Position numbers and translations under genes: made by a program. Source: Hydrogenophaga sp. (GTDB lineage Bacteria; Pseudomonadota; Gammaproteobacteria; Burkholderiales; Burkholderiaceae_C). From it: a DNA stretch of 7,381 nt. This document shows positions 1 to 6,343 of the stretch, in pieces; the stretch's first letter is position 1; every line of letters begins with the position of its first letter. The DNA lies in contig JAUXXN010000284.1 of the NCBI GenBank assembly GCA_030684755.1, positions 1 to 7,381 of the forward strand. Reading direction: 5' to 3'. The notes beneath the pieces are model-generated. The model saw only the letters and a list, made by a program, of their open reading frames with translations, did not search any database and had not been told where the DNA came from.

Positions 1-485
1 ATAGGTTGAGAAAACCGTTCTTCGCCATAGTCACTAATTACCTCCGTCAGTGTGGAAATTTCGGCTGTTTCCAGCCACTGAGCCACGCTCTGGCCTCGCG
101 TGGTGTCCATGCGCATGTCCAAAGGACCATCGTGACGAAAAGAAAAACCGCGAGCTGGATCGTCGATCTGTGGCGAGCTGACCCCCAAGTCCATCAGCAA
201 CCCGTCGGTACTCGCCAGCCCCAACTCGCTCAAATGACAGAACCCTTGGTGCCGGATGGAAAAACGGCCATCGCTGGCCGCCAGTTCGTGTGCCGCTTGC
301 ACGGCCTGCGGGTCCTTGTCGAATGCGGTCAGGCGCCCAAGCGGCGACAAGCGCTGCAAAATGAGTTGCGAATGCCCTCCCCGCCCAAACGTGGCGTCCA
401 CATAGTGGCCGTCGGGGTTCTGCACCAAAGCGTCCACGGCTTCGTGCAAAAGAACGGTGTGATGAATCAAAGCGCCTTGCACCAC
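1..485 (-). CDS. rsmH: 16S rRNA (cytosine(1402)-N(4))-methyltransferase RsmH (MraW), 3' end cut by the window edge
   Basis: RsmH uses S-adenosylmethionine to methylate N4 of C1402 in the 16S rRNA decoding centre of the 30S subunit. I translated this frame by hand: 161 codons without a stop run off the left edge, about half of a typical RsmH of around 310 residues. Family motifs seen are [10 protein letters not shown] near the start, the SAM-binding stretch [10 protein letters not shown], the acidic [26 protein letters not shown] and [15 protein letters not shown]. All align closely with E. coli RsmH. Two GTG codons in tandem (485 and 482) are the candidate starts; no ATG is nearby and the SD is weak (GAAAG). 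The first GTG lies 6 bases after the mraZ stop, so the two genes are very likely co-transcribed and possibly translationally coupled. The product is certain; the exact start is not. Confidence 0.95.
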   Translation of the reverse strand, partial: MVQGALIHHTVLLHEAVDALVQNPDGHYVDATFGRGGHSQLILQRLSPLGRLTAFDKDPQAVQAAHELAASDGRFSIRHQGFCHLSELGLASTDGLLMDLGVSSPQIDDPARGFSFRHDGPLDMRMDTTRGQSVAQWLETAEISTLTEVISDYGEERFSQP

Positions 486-491
486 GGTCTT

Positions 492-920
492 TCAGAAAGA
501 GAAATCTTTGAATACATCGGGCATATCGCCCTTCATCGCTTGGGCTTCCTGCTCGGCATAGACCTGCGCATCCCAAAGCTCGAAATAAGCACCCATACCC
601 AGCAAGATGGCGTCTTTGCTGATACCGGCGGCAGCACGCAACTCGGGCGCAACAAGCACGCGACCAGAACCGTCAATCTCTACATCCATGGCATTGCCCA
701 GAAAAATGCGTTTCCACCACTGCGCCTGCATCGGCAAGGCAGCAATGCGGTCACGGAACTTTTCCCATTCGTTGCGCGGAAAAATCATCAGACAGCCGTG
801 CGGGTGCTTGGTGATCGTGAGCTGACTGGAGGCTGTTGCGCTCAAGGCGTCGCGGTGCCGGGTCGGCACCGAGAGCCGTCCCTTGACATCCAGACTGAGA
901 GAGGAAGCACCTTGAAACAC
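492..920 (-). CDS. mraZ: Transcriptional regulator MraZ
   Basis: MraZ is the first gene of the dcw cluster, a DNA-binding protein of the AbrB-like fold that in E. coli represses its own promoter. The 142-residue product has the two expected half-repeats: [13 protein letters not shown] at residues 11-23 and [13 protein letters not shown] at 83-95, each with the conserved D-x-x/K-G-R turn. FELWD near 113-117 is also typical. I chose the GTG at 920 because the product then begins [11 protein letters not shown], matching the family N-terminus, and a GGAG lies 9 bases upstream. The GTG at 926 is too close to that GGAG, and the in-frame GTG at 962 lies inside the operator-like repeats and would add non-family residues. 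The gene is followed after 6 bases by rsmH. Four phased AAGTG boxes upstream suggest autoregulation. Confidence 0.95.
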   Translation of the reverse strand: MFQGASSLSLDVKGRLSVPTRHRDALSATASSQLTITKHPHGCLMIFPRNEWEKFRDRIAALPMQAQWWKRIFLGNAMDVEIDGSGRVLVAPELRAAAGISKDAILLGMGAYFELWDAQVYAEQEAQAMKGDMPDVFKDFSF

Positions 921-939
921 CGCCACTGACTCCAAATAA

Positions 940-974
940 CACTTTCCACCACTTAATTGCACTTATTTCCACTT
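940..974 (-). promoter_or_regulatory. Four phased AAGTG direct repeats, candidate MraZ operator
   Basis: On the minus strand AAGTG occurs four times with exactly 5-base spacers, at 970-974, 960-964, 950-954 and 940-944, a strict 10-base period or about one helical turn. The array ends 19 bases before the mraZ GTG. Known MraZ operators are short direct repeats at a fixed period near the mraZ promoter: TGGG-type repeats with 5-base spacers in E. coli and AAAGTG-type repeats in Mycoplasma. The period and position match this, and the box resembles the Mycoplasma one. That MraZ binds here is inference. Single AAGTG copies elsewhere in the gap (1033-1037, 1088-1092) are not in phase with the array. 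Confidence 0.75.
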
Positions 975-1080
975 TATCAGGAAAACTGAGCAAGAAAAGC
1001 TGAATAGAAACCTATTTTTCAATGGAATCAATCACTTAGCAAACATTTAGAAACAATACGAACACATGAAAACTCTGCAA
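961..1080 (-). promoter_or_regulatory. AT-rich promoter region of mraZ
   Basis: This 120-base stretch is about 32% G+C by count (38 of 120), far below the flanking coding DNA, and lies directly upstream of mraZ, so it probably holds the promoter of the dcw cluster. The exact promoter is not clear. Two weak sigma70-type pairs are visible on the minus strand: TTGATT at 1026-1031 with TCTATT at 1003-1008 (17-base spacer), and TTGCTA at 1037-1042 with AAAAAT at 1014-1019 (17-base spacer). Each hexamer matches consensus only partly. It overlaps the first AAGTG boxes. Confidence 0.45.
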
Positions 1081-1255
1081 AAGCAAGCACTTACTGCGTT
1101 CTCTGCATGTGAAGCGTTCAAAATGTTGCCGAAAGTGTTGGCGGTGACAGGGCGGGTGCACCATCCAGGAACATAGGGCGTTGGTGAGTTCAGTAGCAAC
1201 GGCACAACAGCAGCCCGCACGCGACAACGACACTGAATGACGTTGTTAAGCCCAC

Positions 1256-1381
1256 TTACAGGTTTGACCTGAGTCGGCCGCATACGCCACAAGAGGGTTT
1301 AAACGCCAACGCAGAATGGCGCGGGTTTGAAACCCACGCCAGCACTTGGATCGGTTCATCGCCGCGCAGCGCCTCAGCCAT
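1256..1381 (-). CDS. Candidate 41-residue small ORF downstream of hslU, unrecognised
   Basis: This short frame begins at an ATG 33 bases after the hslU stop codon, in the same reading frame as hslU, and ends with TAA. The product starts MAEALRGDEPIQVLAW and ends with a CGVCGRL segment. Its composition is protein-like (acidic start, mixed hydrophobic residues), unlike the overlapping Cys/Arg-rich frames. The frame also stays open from the hslU stop to this ATG, 11 sense codons. I do not recognise the sequence. There is no convincing SD, only a GGG about 8 bases upstream. It could be a small protein, a decayed remnant of a longer gene, or chance. A strong inverted repeat lies inside it. Confidence 0.2.
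   Translation of the reverse strand: MAEALRGDEPIQVLAWVSNPRHSALAFKPSCGVCGRLRSNL
1318..1340 (-). repeat. 23-base inverted repeat downstream of hslU
   Basis: The minus-strand sequence GGCGTGGGTTT-C-AAACCCGCGCC has complementary 11-base arms with one G-T wobble. In minus-strand RNA it would fold with a TTCAA-type loop and about 9 pairs. The plus strand would have a C-A mismatch at the wobble position, so RNA pairing is better in the direction of hslU transcription. It lies 75 bases after the hslU stop. No T-run follows, so it is not a standard intrinsic terminator, though it could protect the 3' end of the hslVU mRNA. Confidence 0.5.
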
Positions 1382-1414
1382 TGCGCTGCCCAACAGAAGT
1401 CGCTGCGTCTTAGA

Positions 1415-2749
1415 TCACAAGATATAGCGCGACAGATCCTCGTTGCGGCTGAGAGCTGCCAAACGGCCATCCACATACGGCGCGTCGATGGTGATGGTCT
1501 GGCCTTGCAACTGCGTGGCGCCAAAGCTGACCTCGTCGAGCAGGTGCTCCATCACCGTGGACAGGCGGCGCGCACCGATGTTTTCGGTGCGCTCGTTCAC
1601 GTCGCAGGCAATTTGTGCCAACTGGCGAATGCCTTCTGGCGTGAACGTCAAGGTGACACCCTCGGTGGCCAGCAGCGCCTGGTATTGGCGCACCAACGAG
1701 GCATGGGTTTGCGTCAAGATGGCCTCGAAGTCGTCCACCGACAGCGACTGCAACTCCACGCGGATGGGGAAACGGCCCTGCAACTCAGGAATCAAATCGC
1801 TGGGTTTGGCCAAATGAAACGCGCCACTGGCGATGAACAAGATGTGGTCGGTCTTGACCATGCCGTACTTGGTGGTCACGGTGGTGCCCTCCACCAGCGG
1901 CAACAGGTCGCGCTGCACACCTTGGCGCGACACCTCGGGGCTGCCCGCATCGCTGCGCGAGGCCACTTTATCGATCTCGTCAATGAACACAATGCCGTTT
2001 TGCTCGGCGTTGTGCAGGGCTCGGGTTTTGATCTCTTCTTCGTTGACCAACTTCCCCGCTTCTTCGTCGATCAGCAGCTGCAAGGCCTCGGCAATTTTGA
2101 GCTTGCGCTTGCGGCGTTTGTCTTGCCCGAGCTGGCTGAACATGCCGCGCAGCTGCTCGGTCATTTCTTCCATGCCGCTGGGGCCCATGATTTCCATGGC
2201 GGGCCGCGTCTCCAGCAAATCAATCTCAATCTCACGGTCGTTCAACACCCCCTCGCGCAGCTTTTTGCGAAAGGTTTGGCGCGCGGTGCTGTCGGGCGTG
2301 GGCGCCAGCGCAGGCTCAGAACCCACGGCACGCGGTGGCGGAATCAAAATATCCAAAATGCGCTCTTCGGCGGCGTCTTCGGCGCGCACGCGCTGCTTGC
2401 GCATCTCTTGCTCACGCGTTTGTTTGATGGCGATGTCGGCCAGGTCGCGGATGATGGAATCCACGTCTTTGCCCACATAGCCCACCTCGGTAAACTTGGT
2501 GGCCTCCACTTTGATGAAGGGCGCATCAGCCAGCTTGGCCAGACGTCGCGCAATCTCGGTTTTGCCCACACCGGTGGGGCCGATCATCAAAATGTTTTTT
2601 GGCGTAATTTCGGGACGCAGCTTGTCGTCCACCTGCTGGCGGCGCCAGCGGTTGCGCAGCGCAATGGCCACGGCACGCTTGGCTGCGGTTTGACCGATGA
2701 TAAAGCGGTCGAGCTCAGAGACGATTTCCTGGGGGGTCATGGAAGACAT
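1415..2749 (-). CDS. hslU: ATP-dependent protease ATPase subunit HslU (ClpY)
   Basis: HslU is the AAA+ unfoldase of the cytoplasmic HslVU protease; its hexamers unfold substrates and feed them to HslV. The 444-residue product matches E. coli HslU (443) along its length. Visible motifs are the N-terminal [16 protein letters not shown], Walker A GPTGVGKT at residues 57-64, the substrate-gripping pore loop GYVG at 90-93, Walker B VFIDEID with D257/E258, and GARRL with the sensor-2 Arg near 394. The intermediate domain lies at roughly 110-240. The C-terminal tail is DLSRYIL, like DLSRFIL of E. coli, the segment that docks into HslV. I chose ATG 2749 because it gives [10 protein letters not shown], matching MSEMTPREIV; a TTG at 2758 and ATG at 2740 are alternatives. 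No clear SD is visible. It follows hslV after 78 bases and is probably in the same transcript. Confidence 0.97.
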   Translation of the reverse strand: MSSMTPQEIVSELDRFIIGQTAAKRAVAIALRNRWRRQQVDDKLRPEITPKNILMIGPTGVGKTEIARRLAKLADAPFIKVEATKFTEVGYVGKDVDSIIRDLADIAIKQTREQEMRKQRVRAEDAAEERILDILIPPPRAVGSEPALAPTPDSTARQTFRKKLREGVLNDREIEIDLLETRPAMEIMGPSGMEEMTEQLRGMFSQLGQDKRRKRKLKIAEALQLLIDEEAGKLVNEEEIKTRALHNAEQNGIVFIDEIDKVASRSDAGSPEVSRQGVQRDLLPLVEGTTVTTKYGMVKTDHILFIASGAFHLAKPSDLIPELQGRFPIRVELQSLSVDDFEAILTQTHASLVRQYQALLATEGVTLTFTPEGIRQLAQIACDVNERTENIGARRLSTVMEHLLDEVSFGATQLQGQTITIDAPYVDGRLAALSRNEDLSRYIL

Positions 2750-2784
2750 GCGCGTCAATCGTTAAACAGGGAACATAAGCTGTG

Positions 2785-2815
2785 GCGCCGTTGCACAAAA
2801 AGCCAACAACGGCGC
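2785..2815 (-). repeat. Inverted repeat between hslV and hslU
   Basis: GCGCCGTTG (2785-2793) and CAACGGCGC (2807-2815) are perfect 9-base complementary arms around a 13-base loop that is T-rich on the minus strand. The hairpin sits 12 bases after the hslV stop and 35 bases before the hslU ATG. No T-run follows the stem, so it is unlikely to be a full terminator. It may stabilise the upstream hslV message or tune the hslV:hslU ratio; this is inference. Confidence 0.5.
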
Positions 2816-2827
2816 ACACACAAAGCG

Positions 2828-3373
2828 TCACAACACCTCAATGGTGTGGTTCATATTGGTATAGATACAAATCTCGCCCGCAATTTGCAGCGACTGGCGC
2901 ACCACATCTTCGGCGCTCAAATCGGTGTGCTGCGTCAAGGCCCGGGCAGCCGCCTGGGCGTAAGCACCACCCGATCCAATAGCCACCACGCCATGTTCGG
3001 GCTCCAGCACATCGCCATTGCCCGTGATGATCAAGGCCGCACTGTGGTCGGCCACGGCCAGCATGGCTTCCAAGCGCCGCAACACACGGTCGGTGCGCCA
3101 GTCGCGGGTCAGCTCAATGGCGGCCCGAACCAAATGGCCCTGGTGCTTTTCCAGCTTCGCTTCAAAGCGCTCAAACAGCGTGAAGGCGTCGGCGGTGGCA
3201 CCGGCAAAACCGGCCAACACCTTGCCATGGTGCAGTTTGCGCACTTTGCGCGCCGTGCCCTTGACCACGATGTGGCCCAAGGTGACTTGACCGTCACCGC
3301 CGATAGCGACCTGAACGCCCTCAGGCGTCTCGCGGCGCACACAGACGATGGTGGTTCCGTGAAATGATTCCAT
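2828..3373 (-). CDS. hslV: ATP-dependent protease proteolytic subunit HslV (ClpQ)
   Basis: HslV is the N-terminal-threonine peptidase of the HslVU complex, related to proteasome beta subunits, and forms two stacked hexameric rings in the cytoplasm. The 181-residue product shows the family landmarks: [28 protein letters not shown] (K43 aligns with the active-site Lys33 of E. coli), [51 protein letters not shown] and the C-terminal [10 protein letters not shown]. The first Thr is preceded by MESFHG, so Thr7 should become the nucleophile after removal of a six-residue propeptide; E. coli needs only Met removal. A four-residue insertion follows RR (ETPEG). Both traits also occur in related Burkholderiales as far as I recall. 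ATG 3373 lacks an obvious SD. A hairpin lies 22 bases upstream. Confidence 0.97.
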   Translation of the reverse strand: MESFHGTTIVCVRRETPEGVQVAIGGDGQVTLGHIVVKGTARKVRKLHHGKVLAGFAGATADAFTLFERFEAKLEKHQGHLVRAAIELTRDWRTDRVLRRLEAMLAVADHSAALIITGNGDVLEPEHGVVAIGSGGAYAQAAARALTQHTDLSAEDVVRQSLQIAGEICIYTNMNHTIEVL

Positions 3374-3395
3374 GGTATTTGAATGGGGTTGTGTG

Positions 3396-3419
3396 ACCCG
3401 GTGGCTAGAAACACCGGGT
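3396..3419 (-). repeat. Perfect 8-bp inverted repeat upstream of hslV
   Basis: ACCCGGTG (3396-3403) and CACCGGGT (3412-3419) are perfectly complementary around an 8-base spacer. The element lies in the 102-base gap between the STAS gene and hslV, 56 bases after the stop of the former and 22 bases before the hslV ATG. No T-run follows on the minus strand, which argues against an intrinsic terminator. It could be a processing or stabilising hairpin, a partial attenuator, or a dimeric operator for a regulator. A CCCCATTC resembling a heat-shock sigma -10 element follows it at 3380-3387. Confidence 0.55.
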
Positions 3420-3475
3420 AAGCAAGGTTTAAGCGCAAGAGATCGCTGGGACTGCGGGCGTAGCAGCGCGCAAGT

Positions 3476-5335
3476 TCAATCGTTGCGCACCACCACTTTG
3501 GCGTATTCTGTGATACCAACCACATGAAAAAATGCAGATACCAAACGGTGCGCATCTACGAACTGAACCATGCGACCTTCCGCATGGTGACCGGATACCC
3601 AATTCAGCAAGGTACCTGCAGCCGAAAAGTCTACGCGAATCAAATTGCGGCAAGAAATGACAAATGCGTCAGCGCCCTTCAGTCGGCGCTCTAGCGCATT
3701 CAACAGGTCCTGCGGATCACCGCGAATTTCACCAGACAGCTCGACCAAACCCAGCTGGTTGAAATCAGAGGCCGGCCCTTCCATGACAGAGTCGCTGAGA
3801 AAAGAAGAGTGTCCCTGCGTTGGCTCGTCTTCACCCAGTCTGGGAGGATGGCTGGACTCAAACAATCCCTCGCCCGAAATCGACTGAAAATAGCAGCGCG
3901 GCGGCTCCCAACCGGGTGGGGACAACTCGTAGGTGACACAGAAATCAAGTGCGGTGAGTTCAAACTCATCAGGCCGGTTCATGATACGCAACACGGCCAT
4001 GCGCAACTGCCACCAGAGCTGGTCTACATCGCGTTGACCTGAAGGCGTGAGCGTTTTCAGCAGGTGGCTCAACTGACTGGCACCACAGAAGCGCAACGCC
4101 ACGTCTTCATTGCCCCAGAGCGTAAAAATACCCAACAACGCACGGGCGGCTTTGAGGTCAATTGACTCCACCGGCGACCAGTCCAGCACCCAGGGCTGGC
4201 TGACACGCGAAAGCACTTTTTGCAACGTGCCCACCGCGTGAACATCGATCAGTGGCTCGCACACCCAGACCGCACGGTTGGACACGGATACCTGCTTGTT
4301 GCTTTTGCCTTGCATGCTGGAGACAATCTCTGGCATGTTGAACCACTGGGGTGCCGATCGGCTGAAGCGGTTAACGAAGTCCACCGCATGGCTCTCGAAC
4401 AAAGCCAACTGCCCCGTCGCTCGGTACAAGTCGAACAAAGCCAACCAATCATCTTGCTGGTTGTTCCGCTCCCCCGCTTCGCCCAGCACAGCCAACAGGC
4501 CCTGTTCGGCGCCCGAGTCATCCCCATTGGCAAAACGGATCGCGGCTTCTTCGACCTCAGGATCTTGTGCAATCTCCTGCATATCGAGGGCCAAAAAGTG
4601 GGATGCAGAAAAGGCCGAATTCGTGTTTTTAGTCTCCCCTGGGGTCGCAGGCGCCATCAAGCCCGTGCGAGCGGCAGTGGCTGAAGTTGATGCAGGCACC
4701 TTGGCTACCGCTTGCTTTTCTCTGGATGGTGGCGTCCAGCCTTTGCGTATGGCCAGCGGCTCGGTGTTGGCTGGCGCAGCCAACGGCGTTCGTGCCGCCC
4801 CCGAGACATATGGATTCACCTCGGTGTCGTTGTAGGGCTGGATACGGCGCTTTTCCTGAAATTCCGGATCGGATTTTCGGTCAGAAGTCTCGCTTTTGCG
4901 GACCAAAGGCATCCGGCCCGAGATATTTTTCGATCCGGCGCTCTGGCTGGTAACGGTCAACTGCGAATCGCCGCCCTTGGTCTTCCACCACTGCATCGAC
5001 ATCTGGGCTTCAATCTCATCGATTTTCTTCAGGGTAACAGCCCGGTCATCGGGTTTGGACTGCAAACTGCTTTGGAAGAACGATGGCCTGGCGCCTTCCT
5101 GACCACCAGCCAAAGACGATTCACGGCTGCGGACCTTGCGCAACAAATCAAATTCGCGCTTGCGCACGAAATCGTTGCGCTTTTTGCGCTCAATCATTTC
5201 TTTGAGCGCAGCCTTGCTGAATTCGCTCTCACGGTCGGCAAGGCGCGTGTCCAATTCCGACCAACTGGTGGTCGGATGGCGAACAAACTTCACCATCTTG
5301 GACAGGAAACCGCCGCTAGAGTCGTCCTTGGCCAT
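3476..5335 (-). CDS. Multidomain protein with TPR-like segment and C-terminal STAS domain, function unknown
   Basis: The 619-residue product has no signal peptide or membrane segment and is probably cytoplasmic. Residues 1-75 are basic and helical, with FLSKMVKFVRHP and then a heptad-like charged stretch ending REFDLLRKVRSRE. Residues 80-245 look disordered and Pro/Ser/Thr-rich. Residues 261-330 resemble TPR-like helix pairs as in the C-terminal part of FimV (GDDSGAEQGLLAVLGEAG, then LFDLYRATGQLALFESHA). Residues 352-430 look like a degenerate STAS fold (WVLDWSPVESIDLKAARAL). Residues 527-617 form a clearer STAS domain (LVELSGEIRGD, VDFSAAGTLLNWV, HVVGITEYAKVVV); Ser571 sits near the position phosphorylated in anti-anti-sigma factors. 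ATG 5335 has GAGG 4 bases upstream. It follows dksA by 45 bases. STAS domains bind partners or respond to phosphorylation; the partner here is unknown. The domain calls are by eye: the C-terminal STAS is fairly sure, the others less so. Confidence 0.85.
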   Translation of the reverse strand: MAKDDSSGGFLSKMVKFVRHPTTSWSELDTRLADRESEFSKAALKEMIERKKRNDFVRKREFDLLRKVRSRESSLAGGQEGARPSFFQSSLQSKPDDRAVTLKKIDEIEAQMSMQWWKTKGGDSQLTVTSQSAGSKNISGRMPLVRKSETSDRKSDPEFQEKRRIQPYNDTEVNPYVSGAARTPLAAPANTEPLAIRKGWTPPSREKQAVAKVPASTSATAARTGLMAPATPGETKNTNSAFSASHFLALDMQEIAQDPEVEEAAIRFANGDDSGAEQGLLAVLGEAGERNNQQDDWLALFDLYRATGQLALFESHAVDFVNRFSRSAPQWFNMPEIVSSMQGKSNKQVSVSNRAVWVCEPLIDVHAVGTLQKVLSRVSQPWVLDWSPVESIDLKAARALLGIFTLWGNEDVALRFCGASQLSHLLKTLTPSGQRDVDQLWWQLRMAVLRIMNRPDEFELTALDFCVTYELSPPGWEPPRCYFQSISGEGLFESSHPPRLGEDEPTQGHSSFLSDSVMEGPASDFNQLGLVELSGEIRGDPQDLLNALERRLKGADAFVISCRNLIRVDFSAAGTLLNWVSGHHAEGRMVQFVDAHRLVSAFFHVVGITEYAKVVVRND

Positions 5336-5380
5336 GAAACCTCAGGGTTGATTAAAAACAGCTGGGCCGGAGACTGGCAT

Positions 5381-6343
5381 TCAATCCCCAAACATTTTCT
5401 GCTTCAACTCGCGGCGCTGTTGTGCTTCGAGTGACAGGCTCGCCGTGGGGCGGGCCATCAGGCGGCCAACACCAATGACCTCACCGGTTTCATCGCAGTA
5501 GCCATAGTCACCCGCATCAATGCGGGCAATGGCCTGTTCAATTTTCTTGAGCAACTTACGCTCGCGGTCGCGCGTGCGCAACTCCAGAGCATGTTCTTCT
5601 TCAATGGTGGCACGGTCGGCCGGGTCGGGTACCACCACAGTGTCTTCACGCAGGTGTTCAGTGGTTTCGCCCGCGTTGGCCAGCATGTCGGCCTTGAGTA
5701 TGGAGAGCTTGCGGCGAAAGTAAGCCAATTGCAAATCGCTCATGTACTCACTGTCGGGCATAGCCAACACGTCTTGGTCGGTGAGTTGCTCAATCGACAG
5801 GGACTTCCAGTTGTCGGCCCGCGTGGGGTCTTTCTGGACGAAGGATGGCACGGGAGGGGTCATTACTGCACGTTCGTTCATGGTGGAAAAAGTCGCCTTG
5901 GCGGCATCGGGTGCGTGGGTGGGGACCACCGCTGCCTGCGTCATCTGCTCCATCATCACCTTTTTGGCGGCGCGCTTGCCAAGTGGCCTTGGTGTGGGCT
6001 CAACAATGACCGGTGCGGGCGCAGAGCGGGCGGCTTTGGCTGTTTTAGCCGCCATTTTTTCAACAGCCGCAGCCGACTTCACAGGCAGTTGGGCTGCCAC
6101 TTTGGCTGCGGTCTTTGCCGCGGGTTTCACGGCAGATTTGGCCACGGTTTTTGTATCAGGTTTGACCGGCATAACCGCAGGGGTAGCGGTTGGGCTGGCG
6201 GATGGGGTTGAAAGGGACTTGACTGGTGCTACAGATTTTTTGATCGTTGCAGCAGGTAAAACGGTTTCTACAGCCGAACGCTCTTGGGCCTCCACTGCAG
6301 CGGTATTGCCTGATTTTGCGGTCTTGGTGGCCGGGGCTTTCAC
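5381..6343 (-). CDS. dksA: DksA family RNA polymerase-binding transcription factor with long N-terminal extension
   Basis: DksA enters the secondary channel of RNA polymerase and with ppGpp redirects transcription during starvation. The product has 320 residues, against 151 in E. coli. Residues 190-320 are the DksA core: MPDSEYMSDLQLAYFRRKL, the coiled coil with its tip D240-PA-D243-RA (equivalent to D71 and D74 of E. coli), the ALELRTRDRERKLLKKIE helix, and ARPTASLSLEAQQRRELKQ. The four zinc-finger positions read C283, T286, S304, A307, so zinc is probably not bound, as in Pseudomonas DksA2. Residues 1-180 are Ala/Lys/Pro/Val-rich, with repeated AxKxAxK patterns at 60-108 like histone H1 tails. 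GTG 6343 is chosen because AGGAG stands 7 bases upstream. The frame stays open upstream to 6628, but those residues look non-coding. A 45-base gap leads to the STAS gene. Confidence 0.93.
   Translation of the reverse strand: MKAPATKTAKSGNTAAVEAQERSAVETVLPAATIKKSVAPVKSLSTPSASPTATPAVMPVKPDTKTVAKSAVKPAAKTAAKVAAQLPVKSAAAVEKMAAKTAKAARSAPAPVIVEPTPRPLGKRAAKKVMMEQMTQAAVVPTHAPDAAKATFSTMNERAVMTPPVPSFVQKDPTRADNWKSLSIEQLTDQDVLAMPDSEYMSDLQLAYFRRKLSILKADMLANAGETTEHLREDTVVVPDPADRATIEEEHALELRTRDRERKLLKKIEQAIARIDAGDYGYCDETGEVIGVGRLMARPTASLSLEAQQRRELKQKMFGD

Larger units (their letters stand above)
921..1414. other. Gap between hslU and mraZ without a confident gene
   Basis: About 490 bases separate the hslU stop from the mraZ start. 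The mraZ-proximal 120 bases are AT-rich with operator-like repeats. The rest (roughly 1080-1414) has ordinary base composition. It holds a short candidate frame (1256-1381), a 23-base hairpin sequence (1318-1340), a weaker ACAACG/CGTTGT inverted repeat (1224-1246) and a PmeI-type palindrome GTTTAAAC (1297-1304). No tRNA-like fold, intrinsic terminator with a T-run or recognisable protein was seen. Other open frames on either strand encode Cys/Arg-rich or short sequences that resemble no family I know. Confidence 0.7.

Noticed and set aside
34..576. A 180-codon minus-strand frame overlapping rsmH and mraZ
   Set aside because: It is a different frame from the motif-bearing rsmH frame, is Arg/Gly/Ser-rich, and would overlap the end of mraZ.
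6..929. A 307-codon plus-strand open frame opposite rsmH and mraZ
   Set aside because: Both minus-strand genes are certain by motif, and this frame gives no recognisable protein.
921..962. A longer mraZ beginning at GTG 962 or 926
   Set aside because: 962 lies inside the AAGTG array and adds residues outside the family. 926 is only 3 bases from the GGAG. GTG 920 gives the family N-terminus with good spacing.
1066..1176. A 36-codon plus-strand frame starting at ATG 1066
   Set aside because: It has no SD, is short, and sits in the probable promoter region of mraZ on the opposite strand.
1224..1246. ACAACG/CGTTGT inverted repeat in the hslU-mraZ gap as a terminator
   Set aside because: Only 6 pairs with a mismatch above them, and no T-run on either side.
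1036..1292. Two minus-strand frames of 65 and 81 codons in the hslU-mraZ gap
   Set aside because: They are Cys-rich, overlap each other and the AT-rich promoter region, and have no SD or resemblance to known proteins.
1346..3367. A 673-codon open frame on the plus strand opposite hslU and hslV
   Set aside because: It is antisense to two certain genes, is rich in His, Gln, Arg and Leu, and resembles no family. Such long antisense frames arise from the codon bias of GC-rich genes.
5336..5380. Possible terminator after dksA, a TTTTT run at 5352-5356 on the minus strand
   Set aside because: The upstream sequence forms only a 3-4 pair stem, so the dksA-STAS gap shows no convincing terminator.
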